DNA of 64,000 bases from an uncultured Bacteroidota bacterium (GTDB taxonomy: Bacteria; Bacteroidota; Bacteroidia; Flavobacteriales; Flavobacteriaceae), in the NCBI GenBank assembly GCA_902618245.1, contig CACMZR010000003.1, positions 62,001 through 126,000 of the forward strand, written 5' to 3'. The notes below the pieces were generated by a model. It made no database searches and was not told the origin of the DNA. It worked only from the letters and a program-made list of their open reading frames with translations. Of the stretch, positions 18,223-27,329 are shown one piece after another. The first letter of the stretch is position 1. Each line of letters starts with the position of its first letter. The position numbers were made by a program, and so were the translations under genes.

Positions 18223-19609
18223 TTCCTATCATATCCTCCGGACGAACCCATTTGTCAAATTGTTCTTCCGTCAAATAGCCAAGCTTTAAACTAGCTTCTT
18301 TTAAACTTGTTCCTTCATCATACGCTTTTTTAGCAATTTCAGCAGCTTTATAGTATCCTATTTTTGTATTTAGCGCGGTAACTAACATTAATGAATCCTG
18401 AACCAAGTTTTTAATTCGTTTGTAATTTGGTTCGATACCTTTTATACAATTTTGAGTGAAACTAGAGCATGCGTCTCCAATTAGTTGAGCTGATACAATT
18501 GTGTTAGCAGCCATAAGTGGCTTAAAAACATTTAATTCATAATGACCTTGTGTACCACCAATGGTCACAGCTACATCGTTTCCCATGACTTGTGCACATA
18601 CCATAGTTAATGCTTCACATTGTGTTGGATTAACTTTTCCAGGCATAATAGAACTCCCAGGTTCGTTTGCAGGTAATATTAACTCTCCAATACCAGAGCG
18701 AGGACCTGATGCCATTAATCGAATGTCATTAGCAATCTTATTTAATGAAACCGCAATCTGTTTTAAAGCCGAATGAGATCCAACTATAGCGTCATGAGCA
18801 GCTAATGCCTCAAATTTGTTAGGTGCTGTTTTAAAAGGGAAACCTGTATATTCAGAAATATATGAAGCTACTTTTTCTGAATATCCTTTAGGGGTATTAA
18901 TTCCTGTTCCAACTGCAGTACCACCTAGAGCTATTTCTCCAAGATGATTCAGACTATATTGTAAAGCCTTTATACCATTCTCCAATTGGGTAGAATATCC
19001 AGAGAATTCTTGACCAAGGGTTAGGGGAGTGGCATCCATCAAATGGGTTCTACCAATTTTAACAATATCTTTAAATGCAATTGCTTTTTCATTTAAAGCA
19101 TTTTTTAAATCTTTTAAGCCAGGGATAGTTGTTTCTATTATTTTTTTGTAGCAAGCAATATGCATTGCTGTGGGAAAAGTATCATTTGATGATTGAGATC
19201 GATTTACATCATCGTTTGGTCCAAGGGTTTTTTCTCCTTCACCTAATATTTTTCCTTCTATAACATGAGCTCTATTAGAAATTACTTCATTTACGTTCAT
19301 ATTACTTTGAGTCCCTGATCCAGTTTGCCAAATCACTAATGGAAAATGATCGTCCAATTTTCCTTCTAAAATTTCATCACAAACTTTAACTATCAGATCT
19401 CTTTTTACTTTTGATAAAACACCCAAATCAAAATTTGTATTAGCAGCAGCTTTTTTTAATTGTGCAAATCCATATATTATTTCCATTGGCATAGAACCTG
19501 AAGAACCTATTTTAAAGTTTGTTAGTGAGCGCTCTGTTTGTGGACCCCAGTAAACGTCTTTTGCCACTTTAATCTCTCCAATTGTATCTCTTTCAATACG
19601 ATACTTCAT
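18209..19609 (-). CDS. fumC: Fumarate hydratase class II
   Basis: Hydrates fumarate to malate in the TCA cycle, without an iron-sulfur cluster. The 466-residue product carries the family signature [17 protein letters not shown], the substrate-site [14 protein letters not shown] and [16 protein letters not shown]. Length is typical. It is transcribed leftward, overlaps the acetyltransferase gene and is separated by about 140 bases from the divergent small gene at 19749. Confidence 0.98.
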   Translation of the reverse strand: MKYRIERDTIGEIKVAKDVYWGPQTERSLTNFKIGSSGSMPMEIIYGFAQLKKAAANTNFDLGVLSKVKRDLIVKVCDEILEGKLDDHFPLVIWQTGSGTQSNMNVNEVISNRAHVIEGKILGEGEKTLGPNDDVNRSQSSNDTFPTAMHIACYKKIIETTIPGLKDLKNALNEKAIAFKDIVKIGRTHLMDATPLTLGQEFSGYSTQLENGIKALQYSLNHLGEIALGGTAVGTGINTPKGYSEKVASYISEYTGFPFKTAPNKFEALAAHDAIVGSHSALKQIAVSLNKIANDIRLMASGPRSGIGELILPANEPGSSIMPGKVNPTQCEALTMVCAQVMGNDVAVTIGGTQGHYELNVFKPLMAANTIVSAQLIGDACSSFTQNCIKGIEPNYKRIKNLVQDSLMLVTALNTKIGYYKAAEIAKKAYDEGTSLKEASLKLGYLTEEQFDKWVRPEDMIGNEKN

Positions 19610-19635
19610 ATTTAATAATTTTATATAAAAATACT

Positions 19636-19653
19636 AGGTTTAACAATAAACCT
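19636..19653. other. Perfect hairpin between divergent genes
   Basis: AGGTTTA (19636-19642) and TAAACCT (19647-19653) form a 7-base perfect inverted repeat with an ACAA loop, 27 bases upstream of the fumC ATG. It could be an operator or an mRNA leader hairpin for fumC. No function can be assigned. Confidence 0.35.
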
Positions 19654-19748
19654 TAATATAACTTAGAATATTTTCTTTTAATAGATTTTAATTATTCAAT
19701 TCTAGCAGTTAAATAAAAAAAATTACCTTTACAAAATAATATAGAATA

Positions 19749-19916
19749 ATGTTTGAATTTGACCAATATTTAGGCTTTCTCGCTTTTTTGAGTATACTTA
19801 CCATAGGCTTCTGGTTGATGATTTTCCTTCTTACTTTTGCAATTCCTTATTGGCTATTTGGTGCTGCTAAAGAACGCTTTGACGAATGGCGAGCTAAAAA
19901 AAAACATACTAAATAA
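19749..19916 (+). CDS. Small membrane protein, 55 residues
   Basis: An ATG at 19749 opens a 56-codon frame to the TAA at 19914-19916. The product starts with MFEFDQYLGF, has one long hydrophobic helix (FLAFLSILTIGFWLMIFLL) and a basic C-terminal tail ending in KKKHTK. The sharp hydrophobic/basic partition and the clean spacing between fumC and the receptor gene suggest a real gene of the small-membrane-protein class, perhaps one helix plus a hairpin. The stretch from 19610 to 19945 holds otherwise only the hairpin at 19636. Function unknown. Confidence 0.6.
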   Translation: MFEFDQYLGFLAFLSILTIGFWLMIFLLTFAIPYWLFGAAKERFDEWRAKKKHTK

Positions 19917-19945
19917 AAAAACATCTGTATTCTGATGCTTTTTTC

Positions 19946-22426
19946 TTAGTAACCATATCCACCATCATTATCACCATCATACCTACTTCGACGGCCTCTT
20001 TGGTTTTTCTTTTGATTTAATCGATAGGTAAAGGTGGCAATATAGGTAGGTTGCCGCCACTGGAATTCAGTATAACTATTAAAGGTGTCGGTGAAGGTGT
20101 CTGAGCGATACTTTTGAGAATTGAATACATCACTAATTCTAAAGGATAAAGTACCTTTGTCTTTTAATATGTCTTTGTTAAATGCAGTAGACAATCCGCC
20201 CAGCGGTTTGCTTCTGGATTGTGCGGTTACCCTTGGTCCACGCAAAAAAAGTTGGTTTTGCCAACTAAGGCCTTTACCAAAATTAATACTCGAAATAAAT
20301 CGTGAAGACCAGCTTATATTTTTGGCGTCAAAGACAAATCCATTGTAGGTTCCAATCACTTCATTGCTGTAAAGATTAAAATTGGCATTTAAGCGAATTT
20401 TTCGATTGGGAGTAAAAGTTAGACTAGCCTCTCCTCCATAGCGTTTATTTTTGGAAAGATTGATAGGGCCTCTTCTTAATACGGGTACAATTACAAGATC
20501 AGAATTTGGATCATTTGGATTACCGCTCAAGACAACTGTTTCTCCTGTATCTTCATTAACAAATTGGAAGTTATTAGTAGTGCGTTGATAATAAATGGAT
20601 CCATTTAAAGTGAATTTTTTGAAGCGCTTAAGGTAACCAAAATCAAAGCTACCGGTACTAGCAGGATCCAAATCAGGATTCCCCTGAAAGAAGTTGGTAA
20701 TACTGTTTCGTGAAGGAAAAGGATTTAAGAAAAATCCTCGGGGACGTCTAATCCTTTTGGCATAGCCTAGTGTAATGCTTTCTTTTTCATCAATTTCAAA
20801 AGAGAGGTTGACTGTAGGAAACCAATTGGTATATCTTTTATTTGTGTAGTCATTGGTTGTTCTTTGGTCAATCACAATGTTAGAATCCTCCATTCGCAAC
20901 CCAAGTAAAAGAGAGAATTTATTAATTTTCTTTCCGAACTGAGTATAGGCAGCATTTACATATTCTTTATACACCAATACGTTTGTTAGGTTGGTATCGA
21001 TGGTACGAATGTTGTTTTCTATGAAAGCAACTTCATAATCGGTTTCAATAGTATTAAAAGTACCACGATATCCTAGCTCTATTTGAGTATTTTCATCTAA
21101 GGGATAGATATAATCTACTTGAGCCAAGATCCTTTTTTGTGACTCTAGTGTTGTCACTTCTTCATTATTGTTAATCCTTATGAAGGGAAAGCTTTGGAGG
21201 CTTGTGATTTGTGCTAGCTCATCTTCCGCACTTTCTTCGTACTGATAGGTTGCACTAATTTCATGCCCTTTGTCATTAAATTTCTTTTCATAAAGCCCTG
21301 AGATTTGAAAAGATTCATCAAGTTCAGGTTCATATTGCTTTCGCTCAACTGTAGAAATGGAGTTTCCACCAATGGAGTTTAGTTCATTAATGGTAACAAC
21401 ACCATCATTAATACCTTTATTGTCTCGGTAAAATCCATTTAAGGTGAAGCTACTAGAATCGTCAATAAAGTATTCCGCTCCTAGAGAAATAAATTTCTGA
21501 TCTCGTTCTCGATTGATTTTTCCTGTTTCAAATAGATAGGAATTGGCTTCTTCTCCATTGAAATACTCATTTTCAGACAATCCATTGCTAATACTAGTCC
21601 TTCGTCCAATAGTATTGGTAGAAAACAGATTTAGTTTCTTTGTTTTCCAATTGACGGTAGCTGTCCCGCGATATGTTTCAGGAACACCACCATTTACATT
21701 AAAGTTACCATTGAAGCCAGAACGTTCTTGTTTTTTTAAAATTATATTGAGAATTCCACCGGTGCCTTCGGCATCGTAACGAGCAGAAGGTGAGGTGATA
21801 ACTTCTACTTTTTCAATGGATTCTGAAGGCAGCTGGCGAAGCCCGTCAGGTCCTGAAATACCTACAAGTCCTGAGGGTTTCCCATTGATTAGAATTCTAA
21901 CATTATTATTACCTCGAAGTGCAATATTTCCTTCAACATCAACAGTGATTGAAGGGATATTACCCAAGACGTCAGCAACACTGCCTCCACGGACTGTAAT
22001 GTCTTTACCCACATTATAGATGCGCTTGTCTAAACGTATTTCAACCTGAGTCTGCTCACCTACGAGCTCAACTTCCTCTAGTTCGTTTGCATTAATTTCC
22101 AGCGCAATTGTTCCCAAATTCAAATTTGACTTAATCAATACATCGTTTTGACTATACGTTGTAAAACTGATGAACTCAATATCGATATCGTATTGTCCTG
22201 GAAAAGATTCGATTCGAAAATTTCCTTCAGCATCCGTGATCCCACCCTGAATAGTGTCAGGACGATTGTCATTTTTAAAAGTAATTGTAGCATACTCTAA
22301 CGGTTGATTGGTTTCTTTATCAATTACCTTACCTGTAATAATGAATTTTGTTGGACCCCCAGGTCTTTGTCCATAAGTGATGAGCATTCCAATAAGGTAC
22401 AGGATTCCAAAGTATTTCTTTTTCAT
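19946..22426 (-). CDS. Outer-membrane beta-barrel receptor, TonB-dependent-receptor-like, with carboxypeptidase-like domain
   Basis: An 826-residue envelope protein. Residues 1-20 are a signal peptide. About 28-115 form a carboxypeptidase-regulatory-like beta domain (TGKVIDKETNQPLEYATITF). About 125-220 are a plug-like domain with GGSVADVLGNIPSITVDVEG and NGKPSGLVG. The remainder is a beta-barrel rich in aromatic and acidic strands, as in the OMP_b-brl_3 group common in Bacteroidota. The C-terminus ends in a basic/Gly/Asp-rich tail (RGRRSRYDGDNDGGYGY). The ligand is unknown, and no SusD partner lies beside it. Its base composition is visibly higher in G+C than flanking genes. Confidence 0.9.
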   Translation of the reverse strand: MKKKYFGILYLIGMLITYGQRPGGPTKFIITGKVIDKETNQPLEYATITFKNDNRPDTIQGGITDAEGNFRIESFPGQYDIDIEFISFTTYSQNDVLIKSNLNLGTIALEINANELEEVELVGEQTQVEIRLDKRIYNVGKDITVRGGSVADVLGNIPSITVDVEGNIALRGNNNVRILINGKPSGLVGISGPDGLRQLPSESIEKVEVITSPSARYDAEGTGGILNIILKKQERSGFNGNFNVNGGVPETYRGTATVNWKTKKLNLFSTNTIGRRTSISNGLSENEYFNGEEANSYLFETGKINRERDQKFISLGAEYFIDDSSSFTLNGFYRDNKGINDGVVTINELNSIGGNSISTVERKQYEPELDESFQISGLYEKKFNDKGHEISATYQYEESAEDELAQITSLQSFPFIRINNNEEVTTLESQKRILAQVDYIYPLDENTQIELGYRGTFNTIETDYEVAFIENNIRTIDTNLTNVLVYKEYVNAAYTQFGKKINKFSLLLGLRMEDSNIVIDQRTTNDYTNKRYTNWFPTVNLSFEIDEKESITLGYAKRIRRPRGFFLNPFPSRNSITNFFQGNPDLDPASTGSFDFGYLKRFKKFTLNGSIYYQRTTNNFQFVNEDTGETVVLSGNPNDPNSDLVIVPVLRRGPINLSKNKRYGGEASLTFTPNRKIRLNANFNLYSNEVIGTYNGFVFDAKNISWSSRFISSINFGKGLSWQNQLFLRGPRVTAQSRSKPLGGLSTAFNKDILKDKGTLSFRISDVFNSQKYRSDTFTDTFNSYTEFQWRQPTYIATFTYRLNQKKNQRGRRSRYDGDNDGGYGY

Positions 22427-22591
22427 TGAATGAAGATAGATTTTATTAGATTAGTTAACTTAACCAAATTACCGAATGGCATACCAATTCTACTTAAAAG
22501 GTAAAACCTGTTTTTTAATATTTATTATCCGTATTGAATACATCGTGATTGCAGTTTTTTTGATATAAAAATTAATAATGTAAGCTTAATG

Positions 22592-22936
22592 TTAAGATAG
22601 AAAAGCTTCCAAAACTTCTATAGGCTCCACCAAAACGCCTTTTTGACCTTTTAATACAATTGGTCTTTTAATGAGTTTGGGATGTTTGGAAAAAATCTCA
22701 AACAATTTTGCATCATCAATTGGTTTGCCTTTATAATCACTTTTCCATAAAGCTTCCTGAGTACGAATCATTTCCTGAGGCAGCTTGCCGATTTGTGAAA
22801 ATAGATTTTTCCACTCTGCTGCAGTCAATGGATTCTTCAAGTATTCAATGATTTTTAAGTCTATATTATTATTTTTTAAGTACTGCAAAGCTTCTCGAGA
22901 TTTGCGACACTTTTTGTTGTGGTAAATCTTTATCAT
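22592..22936 (-). CDS. ArsC-family (arsenate reductase/Spx-like) protein
   Basis: A 114-residue thioredoxin-fold protein. MIKIYHNKKCRKSREAL carries the single catalytic-type Cys10 in a CxxS context as in ArsC, and the C-terminus KRPIVLKGQKGVLVEP contains the RPI motif of ArsC proteins. Either a glutaredoxin-dependent arsenate reductase or a related YfgD/Spx-type protein; no ars genes are nearby, so arsenate resistance is not established. It follows rplT by 55 bases on the same strand. Confidence 0.85.
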   Translation of the reverse strand: MIKIYHNKKCRKSREALQYLKNNNIDLKIIEYLKNPLTAAEWKNLFSQIGKLPQEMIRTQEALWKSDYKGKPIDDAKLFEIFSKHPKLIKRPIVLKGQKGVLVEPIEVLEAFLS

Positions 22937-22959
22937 GACATAAAAATAAAACCCATCTC

Positions 22960-22977
22960 AATCAGGCTTTCTTGATT
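22960..22977 (-). terminator. Weak candidate terminator after rplT
   Basis: A 5-base stem AATCA/TGATT with an 8-base loop is followed, in the direction of transcription, by a GGGTTTTATTTTTA stretch. It lies between rplT and the arsC-like gene. The stem is short, so termination may be partial. Confidence 0.3.
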
Positions 22978-22991
22978 TAGTAGGATTTGAC

Positions 22992-23336
22992 TTATTTTAG
23001 TTTAACCACAATGGCTTTGAAAGCCTCGGGATGATTCATGGCCAAATCAGCTAGTACTTTTCTGTTGAGCTCAATATTATTAGCTTTTATTTTTGCCATA
23101 AACTGGCTGTAGGACATTCCATTAGCTCTAGCACCTGCATTAATTCGTGCAATCCACAAGGATCTAAAATTTCGTTTTTTTACTCTCCTATCTCTGTAAG
23201 AGTAAAGCATTGCTTTTTCAACCGCATTTTTTGCAATAGTCCAAACATTTTTTCTACGTCCGAAATAACCTTTAGCTTGTTTAATTATTTTTTTTCTGCG
23301 TGCTCTTGAGGCAACTGAATTTACTGATCTTGGCAT
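22992..23336 (-). CDS. rplT: 50S ribosomal protein L20
   Basis: A 114-residue, highly basic protein, with [20 protein letters not shown] and [22 protein letters not shown], both standard L20 segments. It binds 23S rRNA early in assembly. It is the last gene of thrS-infC-rpmI-rplT, the order found widely in bacteria. A 40-base hairpin in the 87-base spacer before it could be an autoregulatory site. Confidence 0.98.
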   Translation of the reverse strand: MPRSVNSVASRARRKKIIKQAKGYFGRRKNVWTIAKNAVEKAMLYSYRDRRVKKRNFRSLWIARINAGARANGMSYSQFMAKIKANNIELNRKVLADLAMNHPEAFKAIVVKLK

Positions 23337-23350
23337 TTTAATAGTTTTTT

Positions 23351-23390
23351 GAAGCAGGCGGTAAAAATACTCTTTAAAAAGCCTTACTTC
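23351..23390 (-). promoter_or_regulatory. mRNA hairpin in the rpmI-rplT spacer, possible L20 control site
   Basis: In the mRNA, GAAG-TA-AGGC pairs with GCCT-G-CTTC: two 4-base helices separated by an asymmetric internal loop, closing a roughly 21-base loop. It ends 14 bases before the rplT ATG. L20 is known to repress its own operon through such irregular hairpins in other bacteria. Here the link is inference. Confidence 0.4.
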
Positions 23391-23423
23391 AGGTTAATTT
23401 TATTGTTTCAATAACTTTTTAAA

Positions 23424-23621
23424 TTATACAAGTCGTAATTGTTCTTTTATACTTCTTTTATCGCTATCGTCAACTAATCCAGAGTGGGTTAGTTTTAATT
23501 TACGTTTTTTTGATTTTTTAGTTAAAATATGGTTTTTAAAAGCGTGTTTTCTTTTAATTTTTCCACTACCTGTCAACTTGAAGCGCTTTTTTGCACTTGA
23601 TTTTGTTTTCATTTTTGGCAT
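23424..23621 (-). CDS. rpmI: 50S ribosomal protein L35
   Basis: A 65-residue Lys/Arg-rich protein with the L35 pattern [20 protein letters not shown] and [14 protein letters not shown]. Located between infC (6-base gap) and rplT. Length and context are normal. Confidence 0.97.
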   Translation of the reverse strand: MPKMKTKSSAKKRFKLTGSGKIKRKHAFKNHILTKKSKKRKLKLTHSGLVDDSDKRSIKEQLRLV

Positions 23622-23627
23622 AATTTG

Positions 23628-24182
23628 TTATTTTTTCTTAGGGGTAATAAACATAATCATCTTTTTTCCTTCTAACTCTGGCATCTGTTCAACTTTTCCA
23701 ATTTCTTCGAGATCTTGTGCTAGGCGCAAAAGGAGTATTTGGCCTTTTTCTTTAAAAATAATGGAACGGCCTTTAAAAAAAACAAATGCCTTAAGCTTTG
23801 CTCCATCTTTGAGAAATTTTTCTGCGTGTTTCTTTTTAAATTCATAGTCGTGTTCGTCAGTATTTGGTCCGAAACGTATCTCTTTTACAATAATTTTAGT
23901 TGATTTCGCCTTAAGAGCCTTCTCTCTTTTTTTCTGTTCATACAAGAACTTTTTATACTCCAATATTTTGCATACTGGCGGTGTAGCCTTTGGCGAAATC
24001 TCAACAAGATCTAGCTCTAAGTCCTGTGCTATGTTCAAAGCCTTATTTAGAGTATAAACTCCAACATCTACATTATCACCTACAAGACGTATTTCGTGTG
24101 CTGTAATCTTTTCATTTATCCTATGCGGATCCTCTTTAAACACTCTACCTGGACGGCTTGATCTTCTTCTTCGTATTGCTAT
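23628..24182 (-). CDS. infC: Translation initiation factor IF-3, probable AUA start
   Basis: IF-3 keeps the 30S subunit free and checks start-codon pairing. The sequence contains [38 protein letters not shown] and the C-terminal [14 protein letters not shown], all diagnostic. The first standard start codon is GTG at 24143, but the frame is open to the in-frame TAA at 24195-24197. The residues [12 protein letters not shown] before that GTG resemble the N-terminus usual in flavobacterial IF-3 (MAIRxR type). The codon at the matching position is ATA (24180-24182), 16 bases after the thrS stop. Rare non-AUG starts for infC are known and allow IF-3 autoregulation. Confidence 0.9.
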   Translation of the reverse strand: MAIRRRRSSRPGRVFKEDPHRINEKITAHEIRLVGDNVDVGVYTLNKALNIAQDLELDLVEISPKATPPVCKILEYKKFLYEQKKREKALKAKSTKIIVKEIRFGPNTDEHDYEFKKKHAEKFLKDGAKLKAFVFFKGRSIIFKEKGQILLLRLAQDLEEIGKVEQMPELEGKKMIMFITPKKK

Positions 24183-24198
24183 ATCTTTCTTTTTTTAA

Positions 24199-26145
24199 TT
24201 AAACTTTAAAGGTAGCTTTACTTTCCTTTATCTCTCTATTAATCAGCTTAACAACTGATCTTAAATCAAAGCTTCCAATATCTCCTTTTTGATGTTTACG
24301 TAAAGAGACGGTTTGGCTTTGGACCTCTTTTTCTCCCAGAATAATCATGAAAGGCGTTTTCGAAATCTCTGATTCTCTAATTTTTTTTCCTATTGTTTCA
24401 TTTCGGTCATCTAGGAGGGCGCGAATTTCGTGATTTTCCAAGAATTTTGAAACTTTTTGCGCGTAATTTTTATGTTTTTCACTTACGCAAAGTATATTTA
24501 TTTGGATTGGTGAAAGCCAAATGGGAAAATTTCCTGCTGTATGTTCTAAAAGAATGGCAACAAAACGTTCCATACTTCCAAAAGGAGCTCTATGAATCAT
24601 GACTGGTCTGTGTAGATTATTATCACTACCCTTATAAGTTAAATCAAAGCGCTCCGGTAAATTATAGTCTACCTGAATGGTCCCAAGTTGCCATCTGCGT
24701 CCTAGTGCATCTTTCACCATAAAATCAAGTTTGGGTCCATAAAAAGCAGCTTCACCTTTTTCAATGTTATAATTTAATTTTTTTTCTATAGCAGCACTTA
24801 TAATTGCATTTTCAGCCATTTCCCAATTTTTGACACTACCAATATACTTTTCAGGATTTTCAGGATCTCTTAAAGACACCTGAGTTGTAAAATCTTTAAA
24901 ACCGAGAGATTTAAAAACATATAAAACTAGATCAATAACTTTTTTAAACTCCTCATTTAGTTGTTCAGAGGTGCAAAAGATATGTGCATCGTCTTGGGTG
25001 AACCCTCTAACTCTGGTTAATCCATGTAATTCTCCGCTTTGCTCATAACGATAAACAGTTCCAAACTCAGCATATCGTTTCGGTAAATCACGATAACTCC
25101 AAGGTTTTGTTTTATATATTTCACAGTGGTGTGGACAATTCATGGGTTTAAGGAGAAATTCTTCTCCGTCTGCAGGAGTTTTAATTGGCTGAAAACTATC
25201 GGCTCCATATTTTTCATAATGTCCAGAGGTAACATATAATTCCTTATTTCCAATATGAGGAGAAATTACTTGTTCGTAACCTGCTAAGGTTTGAGCATTT
25301 TTAAGAAAATTTTCAAGTCTTTCACGAAGATCTGCTCCCTTTGGAAGCCATAGAGGTAATCCTTGACCTACTTTTTTTGAGAATGTAAAAAGTTCAAGTT
25401 CTTTACCAAGTTTTCTATGGTCACGTTTTTTAGCTTCTTCAAGTAATGTCAAATATTCACTAAGTTCTTTTTGTTTAGGAAATGAAATACCATAAATTCT
25501 TGTAAGTTGTTTTTTTGATTCGTCACCTCTCCAATACGCACCCGCGACATTTAATAATTTTACTGCTTTGATATATCCTGTGTTTGGGATGTGCCCTCCT
25601 TTACATAAATCAGTAAAATCCGCATGATCACAAAAACTTATTTCACCGTCTTTCAAATTTTCAATTAGTTCTAATTTGAAAGGATTTTTTTCTTTTTTAT
25701 AATACTTAACTGCATCCGATTTTGAGCACATCCGCATTTTGAATTCAAATTTTTCTCGTGCATAGCTTAGAAATTGTTTTTCTAGAGGGATCAAATCTTT
25801 TTCTGTAAATGAATAATCACCAAAATCAACATCGTAATAAAAACCATTTTCAATCGAAGGACCTATAGTAAGTTTAGCCTTTGGATAAAGTGATAATATG
25901 CTTTGAGCTAAAATATGAGCAGACGAATGCCAAAATGCAGCTTTCCCCTCAGGATCTTTCCATGTAAACAGTTTAATATCTCCGTTTTTTTCAAGAGGTG
26001 TTGAAACTTCAATAATATTTTCATTAAAAGAAGATGACAAGACATTTCTTGCAAGGCCCTCACTTATACTTTGGGCGATCTCAAACGGTGTAGTACCTTT
26101 TTTGAAAGAACGTTTTGACTTATCTGGAAAAGAAATTTCAATCAT
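24199..26145 (-). CDS. thrS: Threonine-tRNA ligase
   Basis: Charges tRNA-Thr. The 648-residue protein has an N-terminal TGS domain (about 1-62), an editing domain with HSSAHILAQ and CKGGHI, the class II catalytic core with motif 2 in GTVYRYEQSGELHGLTRVRG, and a C-terminal anticodon-binding domain. It heads the infC operon behind a good Bacteroidota promoter. Its predicted leader is only about 13 bases, so no T-box or operator hairpin of the E. coli thrS type fits. Confidence 0.98.
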   Translation of the reverse strand: MIEISFPDKSKRSFKKGTTPFEIAQSISEGLARNVLSSSFNENIIEVSTPLEKNGDIKLFTWKDPEGKAAFWHSSAHILAQSILSLYPKAKLTIGPSIENGFYYDVDFGDYSFTEKDLIPLEKQFLSYAREKFEFKMRMCSKSDAVKYYKKEKNPFKLELIENLKDGEISFCDHADFTDLCKGGHIPNTGYIKAVKLLNVAGAYWRGDESKKQLTRIYGISFPKQKELSEYLTLLEEAKKRDHRKLGKELELFTFSKKVGQGLPLWLPKGADLRERLENFLKNAQTLAGYEQVISPHIGNKELYVTSGHYEKYGADSFQPIKTPADGEEFLLKPMNCPHHCEIYKTKPWSYRDLPKRYAEFGTVYRYEQSGELHGLTRVRGFTQDDAHIFCTSEQLNEEFKKVIDLVLYVFKSLGFKDFTTQVSLRDPENPEKYIGSVKNWEMAENAIISAAIEKKLNYNIEKGEAAFYGPKLDFMVKDALGRRWQLGTIQVDYNLPERFDLTYKGSDNNLHRPVMIHRAPFGSMERFVAILLEHTAGNFPIWLSPIQINILCVSEKHKNYAQKVSKFLENHEIRALLDDRNETIGKKIRESEISKTPFMIILGEKEVQSQTVSLRKHQKGDIGSFDLRSVVKLINREIKESKATFKV

Positions 26146-26164
26146 TATATTTTAAAAAGCTTAA

Positions 26165-26195
26165 CAAAGATAGTGGGTCTTTATGAGTGTTACAA
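26165..26195 (-). promoter_or_regulatory. Promoter of the thrS-infC-rpmI-rplT operon
   Basis: On the minus strand TTG (26193-26195), a 20-base spacer and TATCTTTG (26165-26172), a perfect TAnnTTTG, form a standard Bacteroidota sigma-ABfr promoter. The start of transcription would be about 26158, giving a leader of roughly 13 bases. Confidence 0.7.
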
Positions 26196-26202
26196 TCATG
26201 TG

Positions 26203-26436
26203 TCAAATATTCCTTTTTTTTTTCTCACCCAAAAATGATTTAGCAATAGCCATGATACCTTTGAATCCGGTATAAAGAGCAATTAATAAAAATAATAATC
26301 CAATACTGAGGACAAAATAATATAAAGGATGATCTTTATTTTTAAATGATTGATAAACAATTACTGGTCCAATAAAGCAACTAAAAATTGAAATAGATAC
26401 TAATTTGAATCCTTTTTTTAATAAATATTTGTCCAA
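26203..26436 (-). CDS. Small two-helix membrane protein (DUF6095-like)
   Basis: A 77-residue protein with two hydrophobic helices (SIFSCFIGPVIVYQSF region and FVLSIGLLFLLIALYTGF region), a conserved-looking FKNKDHPLYY connector and a basic tail GEKKKRNI. It matches my memory of the flavobacterial DUF6095 family, usually found next to murQ as here (42-base gap, same strand). Function unknown; a role in the envelope or peptidoglycan recycling is only suggested by context. Confidence 0.75.
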   Translation of the reverse strand: MDKYLLKKGFKLVSISIFSCFIGPVIVYQSFKNKDHPLYYFVLSIGLLFLLIALYTGFKGIMAIAKSFLGEKKKRNI

Positions 26437-26478
26437 TTAATCTAAGATTTAATAACATTTCACGTATTCAACAAAAAA

Positions 26479-27294
26479 TTAATTCTTATTAATTTCATCA
26501 ATTGCTTTACGAACACTACCGTGAATTTTTAAGTATTTTTTTATTGAATTAATATCAATTCCTGTTGCATCATAAACAATTTTTTCTGCTCTCCCTTGAA
26601 GTTTGCTATTTGTTAGTTGCATATCAACCATTTTATTTCCTCTGACATGGCCCAATTGAATCATAGTTGCTGTTGTTATACTATTAAGAATAAGTTTTTG
26701 TGCTGTTCCTGCCTTCATTCTTGAACTACCGGTTAAAAATTCAGGTCCTACAACAACTTCTATAGGAAAATCACTAAAATCAGCAAGTGGACTATTAATA
26801 TTACACACAATGCAACCTGTTGTAATTCCATTTTTTTGAGCTTCTTTTAAACCGCCAACTACATAAGGTGTTGTACCAGAAGCTGCAATACCTATCACAA
26901 TATCTTTATTATTAATTTCAAATTTTTTTAAATCTTCCCATGCTTGTTTAGTATCATCTTCAGCTTTTTCAATAGAGCTTCTCAAAGCGTGGTCTCCACC
27001 AGCAATAAGTCCAATAACTTTCTCTGATGAAATCCCAAATGTGGGGGGGCACTCTGATGCATCTAAAACTCCTAGCCTACCACTAGTACCAGCACCAATG
27101 TAGAAAAGGCGACCATCACTTTTTAGAAGCTCCACAACTTTAGAAATTAGTTTAGCAGTCTTATCTTTTATCATACCGACGGCTTTAACAGCATTCTTGT
27201 CCTCTTGGTGCATTCCGTCTAACAGTTCAATGATAGTTTTTTTTTCTAAGTCACTGTGGTGCGATTCAGATTCAGTTATTTTTTCAAAAGCCAT
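26479..27294 (-). CDS. murQ: N-acetylmuramic acid 6-phosphate etherase
   Basis: Cleaves the lactyl ether of MurNAc-6-phosphate to give GlcNAc-6-phosphate in peptidoglycan recycling. The 271-residue SIS-domain protein shows YIGAGTSGRLGVLDASECPP, IAASGTTPYV and TGSSRMKAGTAQKL, the family signatures. It is shorter at the C-terminus than the roughly 300-residue E. coli enzyme. It is upstream of the small membrane protein gene. A G7 run on the + strand lies inside the SECPPTFG codons. Confidence 0.95.
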   Translation of the reverse strand: MAFEKITESESHHSDLEKKTIIELLDGMHQEDKNAVKAVGMIKDKTAKLISKVVELLKSDGRLFYIGAGTSGRLGVLDASECPPTFGISSEKVIGLIAGGDHALRSSIEKAEDDTKQAWEDLKKFEINNKDIVIGIAASGTTPYVVGGLKEAQKNGITTGCIVCNINSPLADFSDFPIEVVVGPEFLTGSSRMKAGTAQKLILNSITTATMIQLGHVRGNKMVDMQLTNSKLQGRAEKIVYDATGIDINSIKKYLKIHGSVRKAIDEINKN

Positions 27295-27329
27295 TTAGCA
27301 AAAATTTAATCAACTAAATATACGAGACC

